Assembly: GCF_019469425.1 (NCBI RefSeq)
Contig: NZ_CP048272.1
Location: 62,001 to 126,000, forward strand
From: Bifidobacterium asteroides
GTDB taxonomy: Bacteria > Actinomycetota > Actinomycetes > Actinomycetales > Bifidobacteriaceae
Reading direction: 5' to 3'
DNA length: 64,000 nucleotides
In this document: positions 27,040 through 35,595 of the stretch, piece after piece
How the letters are laid out: each line of letters begins with the position of its first letter
How positions within the stretch are numbered: the stretch's first letter is position 1
Notes under the pieces: generated by a model
What the model saw: only the letters and a program-made list of their open reading frames with translations
The model's database searches: none
What the model was told of the DNA's origin: nothing
Translations under genes and position numbers: made by a program

Positions 27040-28121
27040 TAGCGCATGCCCATGGCCGAGCGGACCTGATCGAGGGTCTCCTCCGCTACCTGGTTGGCAC
27101 GCTTGTTGCCTTCAACCAGGATGTCGCGCACGGTGTCCATGTCCTTGGCCAGCTCGGCGCGGCGCTCGCGGTGGGGTGCCAGGAATTCGTTGACCGACTT
27201 GGTCACATAGGCCTTGAGGGCGCCCGAGCCGGCATTGCCGATCTCCTCGGCGATATCCTCGGGCTTCCGGTCGGTCACCAGGCCGGCAGTGGTCAGCAGG
27301 GCCGAGACTTGGGGGCGGTTGACAGGGTCGAAGGTAATCCTGCGCTCGGAGTCGGTGGGGGACTTGCGGATCAGCCTGGCTGTCTCCTCCGCGGTGGCGC
27401 CCAGCATGATGGAGTTGCCGTAGGACTTGCTCATCTTGCGGCCGTCCAGACCTGGAATCTCAGGGGTGTCAGACAGGATGGCCTCAGGCTCGGGGAAGAC
27501 CGGAGCCTGGCCGGGGTAGCGCTCATCGAAGCGGCGGGCGATGGTCCGAGTCAGCTCCACATGCGGCAGGTTGTCCTTGCCGATGGGCACTACGTTGGCC
27601 TTACAGAAGAGTATGTCGCAGGCCTGGTGGACCGGGTAGGTCAGCAGCAGGCCGGTCAGGGCGTGGCCACTGGCCTCCATCTCGGCCTTGACGGTGGGAT
27701 TGCGGTGAAGCTCGGCCTCGGTCACCAGGGAGAGGAAGGGCAGCAGCAGCTGGTTCTCTGCTGGGGTGGACGAATGGGTGAAGATCATGGTCCTCTTGGG
27801 GTCGATGCCTGCGGCCAGATAGTCCAGCACCAGGTTGAGCACGTTGTCGCGGATGTGCTCGGTGGTGTCCCGGTCGGTGATGACCTGGTAGTCGGCGATG
27901 ACGATGTTGGTGTGTACGCCGCGATTCTGCATCTGGACGCGCTCGCGGATGGAGCCGAAGTAATGGCCCAGATGGAGCCTGCCGGTCGGGCGGTCGCCGG
28001 TCAGCATGGTGTAGCGGCTCGGATTCTTGCCCAGCTCAGCCAGCACCTGGTCGGACCGATGCTTGGCGGCTCTGAAGCTGTCGCTGATCTCGTTGCCTGC
28101 CGCTGTGACTTCTTCCTGCAT
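27036..28121 (-). CDS. trpS: Tryptophanyl-tRNA synthetase
   Basis: 361 residues. A class I aminoacyl-tRNA synthetase that charges tRNA-Trp. The HIGH-type motif is in GRLHLGHYFGS and the KMSKS motif is KMSKSYGNS, both at the family positions. The first about 30 residues are a short extension. The gene is monocistronic. Its stop codon lies on the complementary strand of the exporter stop. A T-box or other leader was looked for upstream of 28121 and not seen. Confidence 0.96.
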   Translation of the reverse strand: MQEEVTAAGNEISDSFRAAKHRSDQVLAELGKNPSRYTMLTGDRPTGRLHLGHYFGSIRERVQMQNRGVHTNIVIADYQVITDRDTTEHIRDNVLNLVLDYLAAGIDPKRTMIFTHSSTPAENQLLLPFLSLVTEAELHRNPTVKAEMEASGHALTGLLLTYPVHQACDILFCKANVVPIGKDNLPHVELTRTIARRFDERYPGQAPVFPEPEAILSDTPEIPGLDGRKMSKSYGNSIMLGATAEETARLIRKSPTDSERRITFDPVNRPQVSALLTTAGLVTDRKPEDIAEEIGNAGSGALKAYVTKSVNEFLAPHRERRAELAKDMDTVRDILVEGNKRANQVAEETLDQVRSAMGMRY

Positions 28122-28274
28122 GGTCCCACCCTCGTCGTCGTGCTGAATGTCCTTCTGGGAATTGCTTTTATGGTAAAAGTCCGAGCCGACAAGATACTCA
28201 GGTGGTATTCTCGTAAATGATGTAAATTCACATTCAAGTTGCCTAAGCGCACTTTACCTGGCGAAGGGGGTCGG

Positions 28275-28658
28275 ATGGGCCGCGGACGTCAGAAGGCTAA
28301 GCAGACGAAAATAGCCCGGAAGCTCAAATATCTGACAACGGACACGGATTACGACGAGCTGGCCAAAGAGCTCAGCAGCAAGGAACCCGGAACCAGGGGC
28401 AAAGATCCCTTCAAAATGATTGAAGAGGAGTACTCCAAATCGGATTCTCGCAAATCGGGGAGCCAGGACCCCGAGGATTCCCCGGACGATGATCTGGATG
28501 ATTACGCCCGGTGGGCCGCCGAGGCTGCTGCCAAGGCCACATCTGGGGAGATGCCGACCACGCCCAAGCCGCACAAACGCATACCAATTCCCGTGCCCAG
28601 CGCGCTCAAACATCACAAGGAGCAGAAGACCGCAGCCAAGGGGTCATCAAGCAAGTAG
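28275..28658 (+). CDS. DUF3073 family protein
   Basis: 127 residues, soluble, very charged. The conserved actinobacterial DUF3073 block is at the N-terminus (MGRGRQKAKQTKIARKLKY, then TTDTDYDELAKEL). The remainder is low complexity, rich in Asp, Ser, Lys and Pro. Function of the family is unknown. AAGGGGG precedes the ATG at 28275. The gene is divergent from trpS and convergent with the next gene. Confidence 0.85.
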   Translation: MGRGRQKAKQTKIARKLKYLTTDTDYDELAKELSSKEPGTRGKDPFKMIEEEYSKSDSRKSGSQDPEDSPDDDLDDYARWAAEAAAKATSGEMPTTPKPHKRIPIPVPSALKHHKEQKTAAKGSSSK

Positions 28659-28696
28659 CCCCAGCAGTCAGCAGCCAGAGGTAGTCGACTAATTGG

Positions 28697-29116
28697 TCAT
28701 ACCAGGGGCAGCAGCTCGTGCAGATCGTCGCGCTCGCCCACGGCGCTGATATGCCCGGCTGCGGCTTCTTCGGTCCAGCTGGTGATGCCGGCGGCCAGCC
28801 GTAGCCAGACATCCGGGTCCAGTTCGATTACGTCGGGCGGGGTCAGGTTATGCGGGTCGGATGCCGGTCCGTCCAGAATCTTGACGGCTCCCCAGGGGGC
28901 CACCCTGACCTCCACGCCGGGGCCGGGGGCCTTGATCTCAAGCATGTGCAGGGAGTAGCGGACGGCCATGGCCTTGCTGCGTCTATCGATTTGCGGGGCC
29001 ACTGACAGGCGGTCGTCTCCAGGGCCCAGATTATTCGCGGCCTCCTTGGCCGCATCGCGCCAGGCCAGAAAATCCCGGCGGCCTTCTTCCATGTCTGCTT
29101 CCCGTATGGCACTCAT
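28697..29116 (-). CDS. Actinobacterial sterol-carrier family protein
   Basis: 139 residues, soluble. The stretches MAVRYSLHMLEIKAPG, VEVRVAPWGAVKILDG and PPDVIELDPDVWLRLAAG, followed by a Trp-containing helix and a short VGERDDLHELLPL end, match the small SCP2-like family common in actinobacteria near purine genes. Ligand and role are not established. It appears to be a single-gene unit. Confidence 0.7.
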   Translation of the reverse strand: MSAIREADMEEGRRDFLAWRDAAKEAANNLGPGDDRLSVAPQIDRRSKAMAVRYSLHMLEIKAPGPGVEVRVAPWGAVKILDGPASDPHNLTPPDVIELDPDVWLRLAAGITSWTEEAAAGHISAVGERDDLHELLPLV

Positions 29117-29185
29117 GGCTCCATTGTGACGCGCCGCCCCAACAGGCGTGTCCAGCAGGCTGCGGTCGAGCCAAAATCAGGCATG

Positions 29186-29235
29186 AAAAAAGGAATCCGT
29201 TGCCCTCACGTTCTTGACGCTGGGTCGGATTCCTT
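29186..29235 (-). terminator. Terminator after the small membrane protein gene
   Basis: Perfect arms AAGGAATCCG and CGGATTCCTT around a 26-base loop, followed on the minus strand by a T6 run, 15 bases after the stop of the small membrane gene. Confidence 0.85.
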
Positions 29236-29249
29236 CCCGACCGGAACGG

Positions 29250-29480
29250 TCAGGCCTGTGCGCCCGCTTGCAGAGGGGTCTCGGGATCCTCGGGCCCCTT
29301 GTCCTCCTCATCCTTGGCCAGGCCCAGGTCGACTGGCGATGAGCTGTTCTCCCAGGGCTCCTCCCAGGGATCATAATCCGGGTTCTGCTGCTTGTATACG
29401 AACAGAGCGACAACGCCGGCCAGCAGCGTGCCGAAGAGCAGTGCAAAGAACTTCCAGCCGTTTGAAGATGAATTCTCCAT
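29250..29480 (-). CDS. Small single-pass membrane protein, function unknown
   Basis: 76 residues starting at the ATG at 29480, which follows AAAGGAGCC. A single membrane helix (about residues 10-28, FFALLFGTLLAGVVALFVY) is followed by an acidic, Pro-rich tail with repeated DPWEEPW-like content. I do not recognise a characterised family; similar small acidic membrane proteins are found in bifidobacteria. The clean ribosome binding site and the dedicated terminator support a real gene. Confidence 0.7.
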   Translation of the reverse strand: MENSSSNGWKFFALLFGTLLAGVVALFVYKQQNPDYDPWEEPWENSSSPVDLGLAKDEEDKGPEDPETPLQAGAQA

Positions 29481-29633
29481 GTTTGGCTCCTTTCGACGAC
29501 TTTCGTCGGTCCTGCCCACTTCGACCGACCTAGTCAACATCCTAGTAGAACGCGACGAATTGTGGGATGCATCGATGCCATTGCGGCACGGAAACCGCAC
29601 ACCCCGGCCGGACGGTCAGGTAATGTATGGTTC

Positions 29634-30395
29634 ATGGTCAATGGCATGGGCACCAGTTTCACAGGCGGAGGGAATGGTCGGGGGCCGCTGGGATGGATCC
29701 GGCGGCGCTGGGGTGACCATGCTCCGGTCGTGACCATAGCCATCACCCTGATCTGCCTGGCGGCCTGGGTCATCCAGATGGCCTTGTATCTGTTGGCTCC
29801 GCTTCGCTATCAGCGGCTTTTGCTGGGATACTGGGCTTTCGTGCCGATTACGGCCATTCATGAGCCCTGGATGTTTGTGACCAACATATTTCTGCACGCC
29901 ACCAATGTCTCGCACATCCTCTTCAACATGGTCACCCTCTGGGTTGTGGGGCCGGTGCTGGAAAATCTGATAGGGCATGAGCGTTTCCTGGCCCTCTACA
30001 TGATCAGCGGGCTGGGCGGAGACCTGGGGCTGATGGTCTATGCCGTCCTGGCGCCCAATGGCTGGGGCACGTCAGCCATCGGGGCCTCAGGCGCGCTCTT
30101 CGGGCTCTTTGCCGCCATTTTGGTGGTCTACCGCCGTCTGGGGATTGACATCCTTTCCATGGTTGTCTGGATGGGCATCAACTTCTGCATGCCCCTGTTC
30201 GTGCCCGGCATCGCCTGGCAGGACCACGTCGGCGGGTTCATAGTCGGCGGCCTCTTCATGCTGGCCCTGTTGCACATGGGCCGGCCCGGCTCCCGGGTGC
30301 ATGGTCTGCTCTCCTGGCTGCTGCCCACGCTGATCTTCCTGGCGGCCCTGGCCCTGCTGGCTCTGGGCTGCAACATGGTCAACCCCATGCGCTGA
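29634..30395 (+). CDS. Rhomboid family intramembrane serine protease
   Basis: 253 residues with six or seven membrane helices. The catalytic Ser152 lies in GASGALFG and the catalytic His198 in WQDHVGGF; the preceding HILFNMVTLW helix carries the conserved Asn. Rhomboids cut transmembrane helices of substrate proteins. In mycobacteria and relatives a rhomboid gene sits near crgA and the kinase cluster, as here. The start is uncertain: the frame is open from 29562, but the ATG at 29634 fits the family length better. Confidence 0.88.
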   Translation: MVNGMGTSFTGGGNGRGPLGWIRRRWGDHAPVVTIAITLICLAAWVIQMALYLLAPLRYQRLLLGYWAFVPITAIHEPWMFVTNIFLHATNVSHILFNMVTLWVVGPVLENLIGHERFLALYMISGLGGDLGLMVYAVLAPNGWGTSAIGASGALFGLFAAILVVYRRLGIDILSMVVWMGINFCMPLFVPGIAWQDHVGGFIVGGLFMLALLHMGRPGSRVHGLLSWLLPTLIFLAALALLALGCNMVNPMR

Positions 30396-30701
30396 AAATC
30401 AGCATCTGCCTGTTCTGGTCAAATGACATGGATGTCATCTATCCACATTTGTTGACAATCGTGTGGATAACCTGGGAATAAGTATTCAGAACTGGTGTAT
30501 ATATGCCTGTAAAAAGTGGATAAGTGAACTTAGAACCCAATCAGCAGTAGGGTTGTGGACGAGTACCCTAAACTGCCCACGACAAATCCGGGCGATTGTG
30601 GATAACTCTGGATTGAGTCTGGAAACGGGGGGGGGTGAAATCGGTGGAGCTAGGTAGTGAATCCACACATGTCTGACGCTCAGGTGTGGATGGGCATGCA
30701 A
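30396..30701. promoter_or_regulatory. Non-coding region with clustered DnaA-box-like sites
   Basis: No gene is visible. TGTGGATAA, the complement of the consensus DnaA box TTATCCACA, occurs perfectly at 30462-30470 and 30597-30605. One-mismatch copies lie at 30439-30447 (CTATCCACA) and 30515-30523 (AGTGGATAA). Weaker copies lie at 30554-30562, 30659-30667 and 30685-30693. The region between 30471 and 30530 is locally AT-rich and a G9 run lies at 30627-30635. The kinase cluster next door is usually near the origin in actinobacteria. This may be an origin element, a DnaA titration site or a control region. Confidence 0.55.
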
Positions 30702-30702
30702 A

Positions 30703-30738
30703 GAACCCCACAGCCGTGCTTGGACGGTTGCAGGGTTC
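30703..30738 (-). terminator. Terminator after crgA
   Basis: Outer arms GAACCC and GGGTTC with an inner CAGCCGT/ACGGTTG pairing form a hairpin. On the minus strand it is followed by TTTG, 22 bases after the crgA stop. Confidence 0.7.
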
Positions 30739-30759
30739 CTGAAGAGTAATGCTGCTAAA

Positions 30760-31179
30760 TCAGTGCCACCACATGGTCATAAGGAAGCCGATCAGCAGAA
30801 TGCCGAAGCCCACGGCAAGGTTCCAGTTGCCGATGCCGGGGATGGGGAAGACGCTGCCTCTGACGGAGGAGATGTAGTAGACCACGATCCAGATCAAGCC
30901 CACCAGCATCAGTGTGACGAAGAGGGGCACGAACCAGCGCGGATTGGCCTTGGTGCTCTTGATGGTGTCCTCTACGCGGCGGGTGTTCTCTTCCTGACGC
31001 TGCACGATGCGTCGCATTTGCGGAGTCATGTGCTTTTTGTCAACGCTCTGGTTGAGCACGGCCTCTACCTTGTCCATGGACAGGCCATACTCCTCGTCCT
31101 TGGCGTCCTCGCCAGTGTCGGCGGTCTTGGCCTCGTCCACCGCTTGGTCCTCGTCATCATGGAGTTGATGCTCTGCCAT
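30760..31179 (-). CDS. crgA: Cell division protein CrgA
   Basis: 139 residues. An acidic cytosolic N-terminus of about 75 residues is followed by two membrane helices (PRWFVPLFVTLMLVGLIWIV and the C-terminal pair near WNLAVGFGILLIGFLMTMWWH), the CrgA arrangement. CrgA helps assemble the septum with FtsI and FtsZ in actinobacteria. GGAGAA stands before the ATG at 31179. It is divergent from the DUF881 gene, in the same order as in mycobacteria. The N-terminal acidic region is longer than in the mycobacterial protein. Confidence 0.88.
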   Translation of the reverse strand: MAEHQLHDDEDQAVDEAKTADTGEDAKDEEYGLSMDKVEAVLNQSVDKKHMTPQMRRIVQRQEENTRRVEDTIKSTKANPRWFVPLFVTLMLVGLIWIVVYYISSVRGSVFPIPGIGNWNLAVGFGILLIGFLMTMWWH

Positions 31180-31263
31180 GAGGTTATTCTCCTTCAGTAG
31201 ATCTACTAAGCCATAGTAGCGGTTAGACTCGAACGTAATACTATCGCAGACGAGGATGAGGGT

Positions 31264-32025
31264 ATGCCTATGACCAGACGGACGGGACGGCACGGTGCGC
31301 GCAGGTCCCTCGTCGGCACAGTGTCTGTGGCTGTGGTGCTGGCCCTGGTCGGGTTCATGCTGACCACCAACATCCGAGTCAACAAGACGGTCACGGTCAC
31401 CTCGGACACGGCCGGGCTGGTGGAGGAGCGCGAGAACAAGGCTGCTGAGTTGCGCAAGGACATCAATGACATGAGCTCGCAGATCAACGCGCTGAAGACC
31501 CTGACTGACGATGACAAGGGCAGCTCGGACCAGGCCCGCGAGGACCCCGGCTCGGGCACGGTGCTCAAGGCCGTCCAGGGGCCGGGACTGACGGTGACCC
31601 TCAATGATTCCCCGCTCTGGCAGCAGAAGGTGGGCTCTGACGGGTCGACGGCCAACATCAACGATTACGTCATCCACCAACAGGATGTGGAGAGCGTGGT
31701 CAACGCGCTCTGGGCCGGAGGAGCTGAGTCGATGAGGATCCAGGATCAGCGGGTTTTGCCCACCACAGCCGTGCGGTGCGTGGGCAATGTGCTGCTGCTG
31801 CACGGCCGAAAGTACTCGCCGCCATATAAGATTTCAGCCATAGGGCCAGTCGACAGGATGACCAAGTCCCTGAATGCTTCGCCATCCATCCGGATTTACA
31901 AGGAGTACGTAAATACGGTAGGTCTGGGTTGGAATGTCGAATCTTCGGATAATCTGAGATTCCCTGAGACGACGGCTGTCCTGCAGCCACTCCAGTACGC
32001 ATCGCTAGATGAGAAGGCACGGTAA
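31264..32025 (+). CDS. DUF881 family membrane-anchored protein
   Basis: 253 residues. One N-terminal membrane anchor (about 17-36) is followed by a heptad-rich, coiled-coil-like stretch (about 50-80) and the DUF881 domain, with its GPGLTVTLNDSPLW and ALWAGGAESMRIQDQRV stretches. Most of the protein should be outside the membrane. Its role is not defined, though it is commonly linked to division clusters in Gram-positives. Its TAA is directly followed by the sortase ATG, so the two are co-translated. Confidence 0.88.
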   Translation: MPMTRRTGRHGARRSLVGTVSVAVVLALVGFMLTTNIRVNKTVTVTSDTAGLVEERENKAAELRKDINDMSSQINALKTLTDDDKGSSDQAREDPGSGTVLKAVQGPGLTVTLNDSPLWQQKVGSDGSTANINDYVIHQQDVESVVNALWAGGAESMRIQDQRVLPTTAVRCVGNVLLLHGRKYSPPYKISAIGPVDRMTKSLNASPSIRIYKEYVNTVGLGWNVESSDNLRFPETTAVLQPLQYASLDEKAR

Positions 32026-33141
32026 ATGACGACAGAGGACTCGGAGAACAACAAAACGTCGGTTGACAAACCGGAGAATAAGCGACGAACCTGGCTGGTG
32101 GGCATTGCAGAAATCATAGGAGAGCTGCTGATCACTCTGGCCGTGGTCTGCGCACTCTACGTGGTCTGGCAGCTCTGGTGGACCGGCGTGCAGTCCGAGC
32201 ATCAGCAGTTGGAGACCCGGGCCTCGACCTCCTGGAGCAACCCGGGATTGGGCGACACCCGCAAGGTGGCCAAGCCTCAGAAGGGGAATCCGCCTGTGCA
32301 GCCCAAGCAGGCCTCCGAGGGTGAACTGATAGCCCAGGCCTACATTCCTCGTTTTGGACAGCATTGGGAGCGCAACGTGGTTCAGGGCACGTCGCCCCGA
32401 GAGCTGGCCTACGCGGGACTGGGGCATTACCCCAATACGCAGATGCCGGGCGAGATGGGCAACGTGGCCATTGCCGGGCACCGCGCCGGTTATGGTGAGC
32501 CGTTGGGCCATGTGGATGAGCTGCGAGTGGGCGATGCCATCGTCCTGCGCACCAAGGATTACTGGTACGTCTACCACTACACCCGCTATAAGATCGTCGC
32601 AGCCAGCGAGGTCAGCGTTATCGCTCCCAACCCCTATTCGCCCAAAGAGGCTCCTGATCGGCGCATGATTACGCTGACCACCTGCGAGCCCAAGTACACA
32701 ACGGCCACCCACCGCTGGATCAGTTGGGGCGAATTCGACTACTGGGCCAAGGTGTCCGACGGAGTGCCCAAGGAACTGCTGGGCGATCGCGGCAGCAATG
32801 TGGCCTTTGCAGACGACAAGGGTTCGGTCATGGCCAAGCTGGGTTCTCTGCAGCCGGTCTTCCTGGTTTTGGCAGCAGCCTATCTGATCATCTACCTGGC
32901 GGCCCTGGCTGCCTGGCGTTACCCCCTGCTGCGGCAGATTCGCAAGGGCGAGAAGCCTCAGCCCATGATCAGCCTCTACGGCTGGCTCCTGCGGCACCAG
33001 TCCGGCATAGCTCCGATTCGGTGGCTTCTGCTGATTCTGCTCCTGCTGGCTCTGGCCTGCGCCCTGATGGAATGGGGCTTCCCATGGCTGGCCAGCAACG
33101 TGCCCATGCTCAGACAGATGTCCAACTACTCCACCTTCTGA
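32026..33141 (+). CDS. srtE: Class E sortase
   Basis: 371 residues. An N-terminal membrane helix (about 25-50) precedes the sortase domain with the catalytic His152 in AGHRAGYGEP, Cys220 in TLTTCEPKY and Arg230. Class E enzymes of actinobacteria cut an LAXTG signal and link surface proteins to the wall. Two extra C-terminal membrane helices (about 285-312 and 329-352) add a second anchor. A candidate substrate with LAKTG is encoded at 42614-43501. The gene abuts DUF881 with no gap. Confidence 0.92.
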   Translation: MTTEDSENNKTSVDKPENKRRTWLVGIAEIIGELLITLAVVCALYVVWQLWWTGVQSEHQQLETRASTSWSNPGLGDTRKVAKPQKGNPPVQPKQASEGELIAQAYIPRFGQHWERNVVQGTSPRELAYAGLGHYPNTQMPGEMGNVAIAGHRAGYGEPLGHVDELRVGDAIVLRTKDYWYVYHYTRYKIVAASEVSVIAPNPYSPKEAPDRRMITLTTCEPKYTTATHRWISWGEFDYWAKVSDGVPKELLGDRGSNVAFADDKGSVMAKLGSLQPVFLVLAAAYLIIYLAALAAWRYPLLRQIRKGEKPQPMISLYGWLLRHQSGIAPIRWLLLILLLLALACALMEWGFPWLASNVPMLRQMSNYSTF

Positions 33142-33159
33142 CCCAGGCGGCATAGAAGG

Positions 33160-33203
33160 GCGGCGGGGCCGCAGAATCCAATGTGATCCTGCGGCCCCGC
33201 CGC
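33160..33203 (+). terminator. Strong hairpin after the sortase gene
   Basis: Perfect 15-base arms GCGGCGGGGCCGCAG and CTGCGGCCCCGCCGC, followed by TTATTG, 19 bases after the sortase stop. Confidence 0.75.
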
Positions 33204-33385
33204 TTATTGATGCCATTACTTTGCCGACTGCCGGAAGCGGCTGTCCAAGGTTCATCTAAGACACTCCGGTGGCCATGGTCCGATGGCCACCGCCTAGCAG
33301 CCATGTTCTGTGGTCATAGTCCTGACGGCACAGTCTGATAGGTGCAGTTATGCTCATCCCATATTTGCTCTGCCCAGTTATAAGA

Positions 33386-33436
33386 CTAACGATATGGCCC
33401 GGCGGCAGGGCTGCGACCGCCGGGCCATATCGTTAG
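33386..33436 (-). terminator. 20-bp perfect hairpin overlapping the pknB stop
   Basis: The arms at 33386-33405 and 33417-33436 are perfectly complementary over 20 bases around an 11-base loop (left arm CTAACGATATGGCCCGGCGG). The pknB stop codon at 33433-33435 is inside one arm. T residues after it are sparse on both strands, so it may act as a terminator or as an mRNA 3' end stabiliser. Confidence 0.65.
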
Positions 33437-35595
33437 TTGGTGGAGCTGACGGTGGTCACAGTGATGGGGGTGTTGTCGTCCACTCTGCTGCCGGCTCCGG
33501 GGCTGACTGCGGTCACCGTGTCCGTGTCCTTGCCGATGGAGGTGATCCTGTCGGCGCTGACGCCGCTGTTGGTCAGTTTCTGCCGGTAGCTGCCCAAGGT
33601 CTCGCCCTGGGAGAAGGGCGGGATGCGGATGGCTGTGGTCAGGGTGATGTTGTCCTTGGACTTGTCGAAGGAGGAACCTGATGTGGGGTCCTGGCCGGTG
33701 ACCTCGGCGTTGTCGTTGTTGGGGCCGTTGACCGTAATATTGACCCCCTGTCCCAGGGTGCGCTTGGCCTCGCCCAGGGTCATGCCGACGTAGTTGCCCA
33801 GCTGCATGCCGTCGCTGACGGTGACCGTGATCATGGCTCCCTGCTGGATGGACGACCCGGCAGCCGGATCGGTGCTGATGACCATATCCTTGGCCACAGT
33901 GTTGGAGGCCTGCTCGCGGATGGTGATGTTGAAGTGCAGACTCTGCAGGATATTGGTCGCGTCGTCCTTGGTCTTGCCAGACAGATCGGGCACCTTGGTC
34001 ATGCCCGAGGAGATGTAGATCAGGATGCTGGTTCCCTTGGCCACGCTCTGGCCTGCGGCGGGATCCGTGCGGGTCACATGGTCCTTGGGCACATCCTGGC
34101 TGTCTTCCACAGAGGCGGCGGGGGAGACCTTGAATCCGGCCTTCTCCAGGGCCCTGCGGGCCTCCTGCTGGGTCATGCCCTTGACGTCGGGGATGGCGGT
34201 GTCCTTGGGCCCGGAGGAGAACCAGACGGTCACTGTGGAGCCCTTGGGAGCCATGCTCCCGCCCTTGGGGCTCTGCTTGGTGAAAGTCCCCTTGGGCTCG
34301 GCCGAGTCGTTGTCTTCCTTCTCCTGGTAGCGGAAGCCTGCGGCGGTGATCTTCTCACGGGCAAGAATCCGCGACATTTGCGCGTTGATGGTGGGTACTT
34401 CAGCCATCGGATGACGGTTTCGGCTTAAGACATTCCATGCGCCCAGGCCGGCGAGCACCAGGACCAAAGCCGCCACAATGGAGCCGATGATGATTTTCTT
34501 GCGCCGTTTGGACTTCTGCTGGTCGGCCCTGGCGGCCGTGCGCTCAGCTGTGGCTACGCCGGTGGCAGCAGCCGGGTTGAGTGGGTCCTGGACGGGGTTG
34601 AAGGCCTGGGTGGCGGCCGTCTCCTCTTCAGTCAGCGGCATGGTGGCCGTTTCGGTCCCCTGCTCGGCATCCTTGCGGGCCTTGACGTTGGCCAGGTCGG
34701 TCAGCGGGTTGAAGGCGGCAGCCACCGGGGTCCCGCCATTCATGAAGGCCAGGATGTCGCTCTTGAAGGCAGATGCCGTGGCGTATCGGTTCTGGCGGTC
34801 CTTGGCCATGGCCTTGGCACAGATGGAATCCCACATCTTCGGCAGACCGGGCACGATGGTGCTGGGCGGGGTGGCCACCTCGGTGACGTGCTGGTAGGCG
34901 ATGGCCACGGCCGAATCCCCGTTGAAGGGCGGTCGCCCGGTCAGCATCTCGTAAAGGACGCAGCCGGCCGAATAGAGGTCGGAGCGCATGTCCACACTCT
35001 CGCCGCGGGCCTGTTCGGGGCTCAGGTACTGAGCTGTGCCCACCACGCCCTGGGACTGGGTCATAGTGGCGGCAGAGTCGTCCATGGCCCGGGCGATGCC
35101 GAAGTCCATGACTTTGACGATGCCCTGCTCCGAGATCATGATGTTGCCGGGCTTGATGTCCCGGTGGATGACGCCCATATGGTGGGAGTAGTCCAGGGCA
35201 CTCAGCACGCCTAGCATGACCTGCTCGCTGTCGCGCTGGCTCAGGGCGCCGTTCTCCTTGAGGATGGACCGCAGGGTCTGGCCCTTGACGTACTCCATGA
35301 CAAGGTAGGGCACCCGCTCATGGTTGCCCTGGTCGTCGGTCAGTATCTCCTCGCCCGAGTCGTAGATGGAGACGATGTTGGGGTTGTTGAGCAGGGCGAC
35401 CGAGTGGGCCTCCCGCCGGAAGCGCGATAGGAAGACCTCGTCGTTGGCCAGATCGGACCGCATGATCTTGACCGCGACAGTCCTTCCCAGACGCGTATCC
35501 ACAGCCTTGTGGACCTCGGCCATGCCACCGCGTCCGATCAGCTGTCCCAGACGGTAGCGTCCGTCCGCTAGGGACGGCGGCAGTGTGATGCTCAT
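33433..35595 (-). CDS. pknB: PASTA-domain serine/threonine protein kinase PknB
   Basis: 720 residues. The kinase domain (about 12-275) has IGRGGMAEVHKA, the catalytic HRDIKPGN and DFG, and a Thr-containing activation loop (AATMTQSQG). A Pro/Ala-rich juxtamembrane stretch leads to one membrane helix (about 367-387). Four to five PASTA repeats form the outside part; each has the V/IPDxxGxTxxEA pattern, the last ones degenerate. Such kinases sense lipid II or muropeptides and control wall synthesis and division. The start overlaps the pknA stop in an ATGA. It is the last gene of the cluster operon and its stop lies in a large hairpin. Confidence 0.95.
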   Translation of the reverse strand: MSITLPPSLADGRYRLGQLIGRGGMAEVHKAVDTRLGRTVAVKIMRSDLANDEVFLSRFRREAHSVALLNNPNIVSIYDSGEEILTDDQGNHERVPYLVMEYVKGQTLRSILKENGALSQRDSEQVMLGVLSALDYSHHMGVIHRDIKPGNIMISEQGIVKVMDFGIARAMDDSAATMTQSQGVVGTAQYLSPEQARGESVDMRSDLYSAGCVLYEMLTGRPPFNGDSAVAIAYQHVTEVATPPSTIVPGLPKMWDSICAKAMAKDRQNRYATASAFKSDILAFMNGGTPVAAAFNPLTDLANVKARKDAEQGTETATMPLTEEETAATQAFNPVQDPLNPAAATGVATAERTAARADQQKSKRRKKIIIGSIVAALVLVLAGLGAWNVLSRNRHPMAEVPTINAQMSRILAREKITAAGFRYQEKEDNDSAEPKGTFTKQSPKGGSMAPKGSTVTVWFSSGPKDTAIPDVKGMTQQEARRALEKAGFKVSPAASVEDSQDVPKDHVTRTDPAAGQSVAKGTSILIYISSGMTKVPDLSGKTKDDATNILQSLHFNITIREQASNTVAKDMVISTDPAAGSSIQQGAMITVTVSDGMQLGNYVGMTLGEAKRTLGQGVNITVNGPNNDNAEVTGQDPTSGSSFDKSKDNITLTTAIRIPPFSQGETLGSYRQKLTNSGVSADRITSIGKDTDTVTAVSPGAGSRVDDNTPITVTTVSSTN

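Noticed and set aside
30463-30657. 64-codon open frame in the DnaA-box region
   Set aside because: It includes the boxes themselves, lacks a start site and has no recognisable content.
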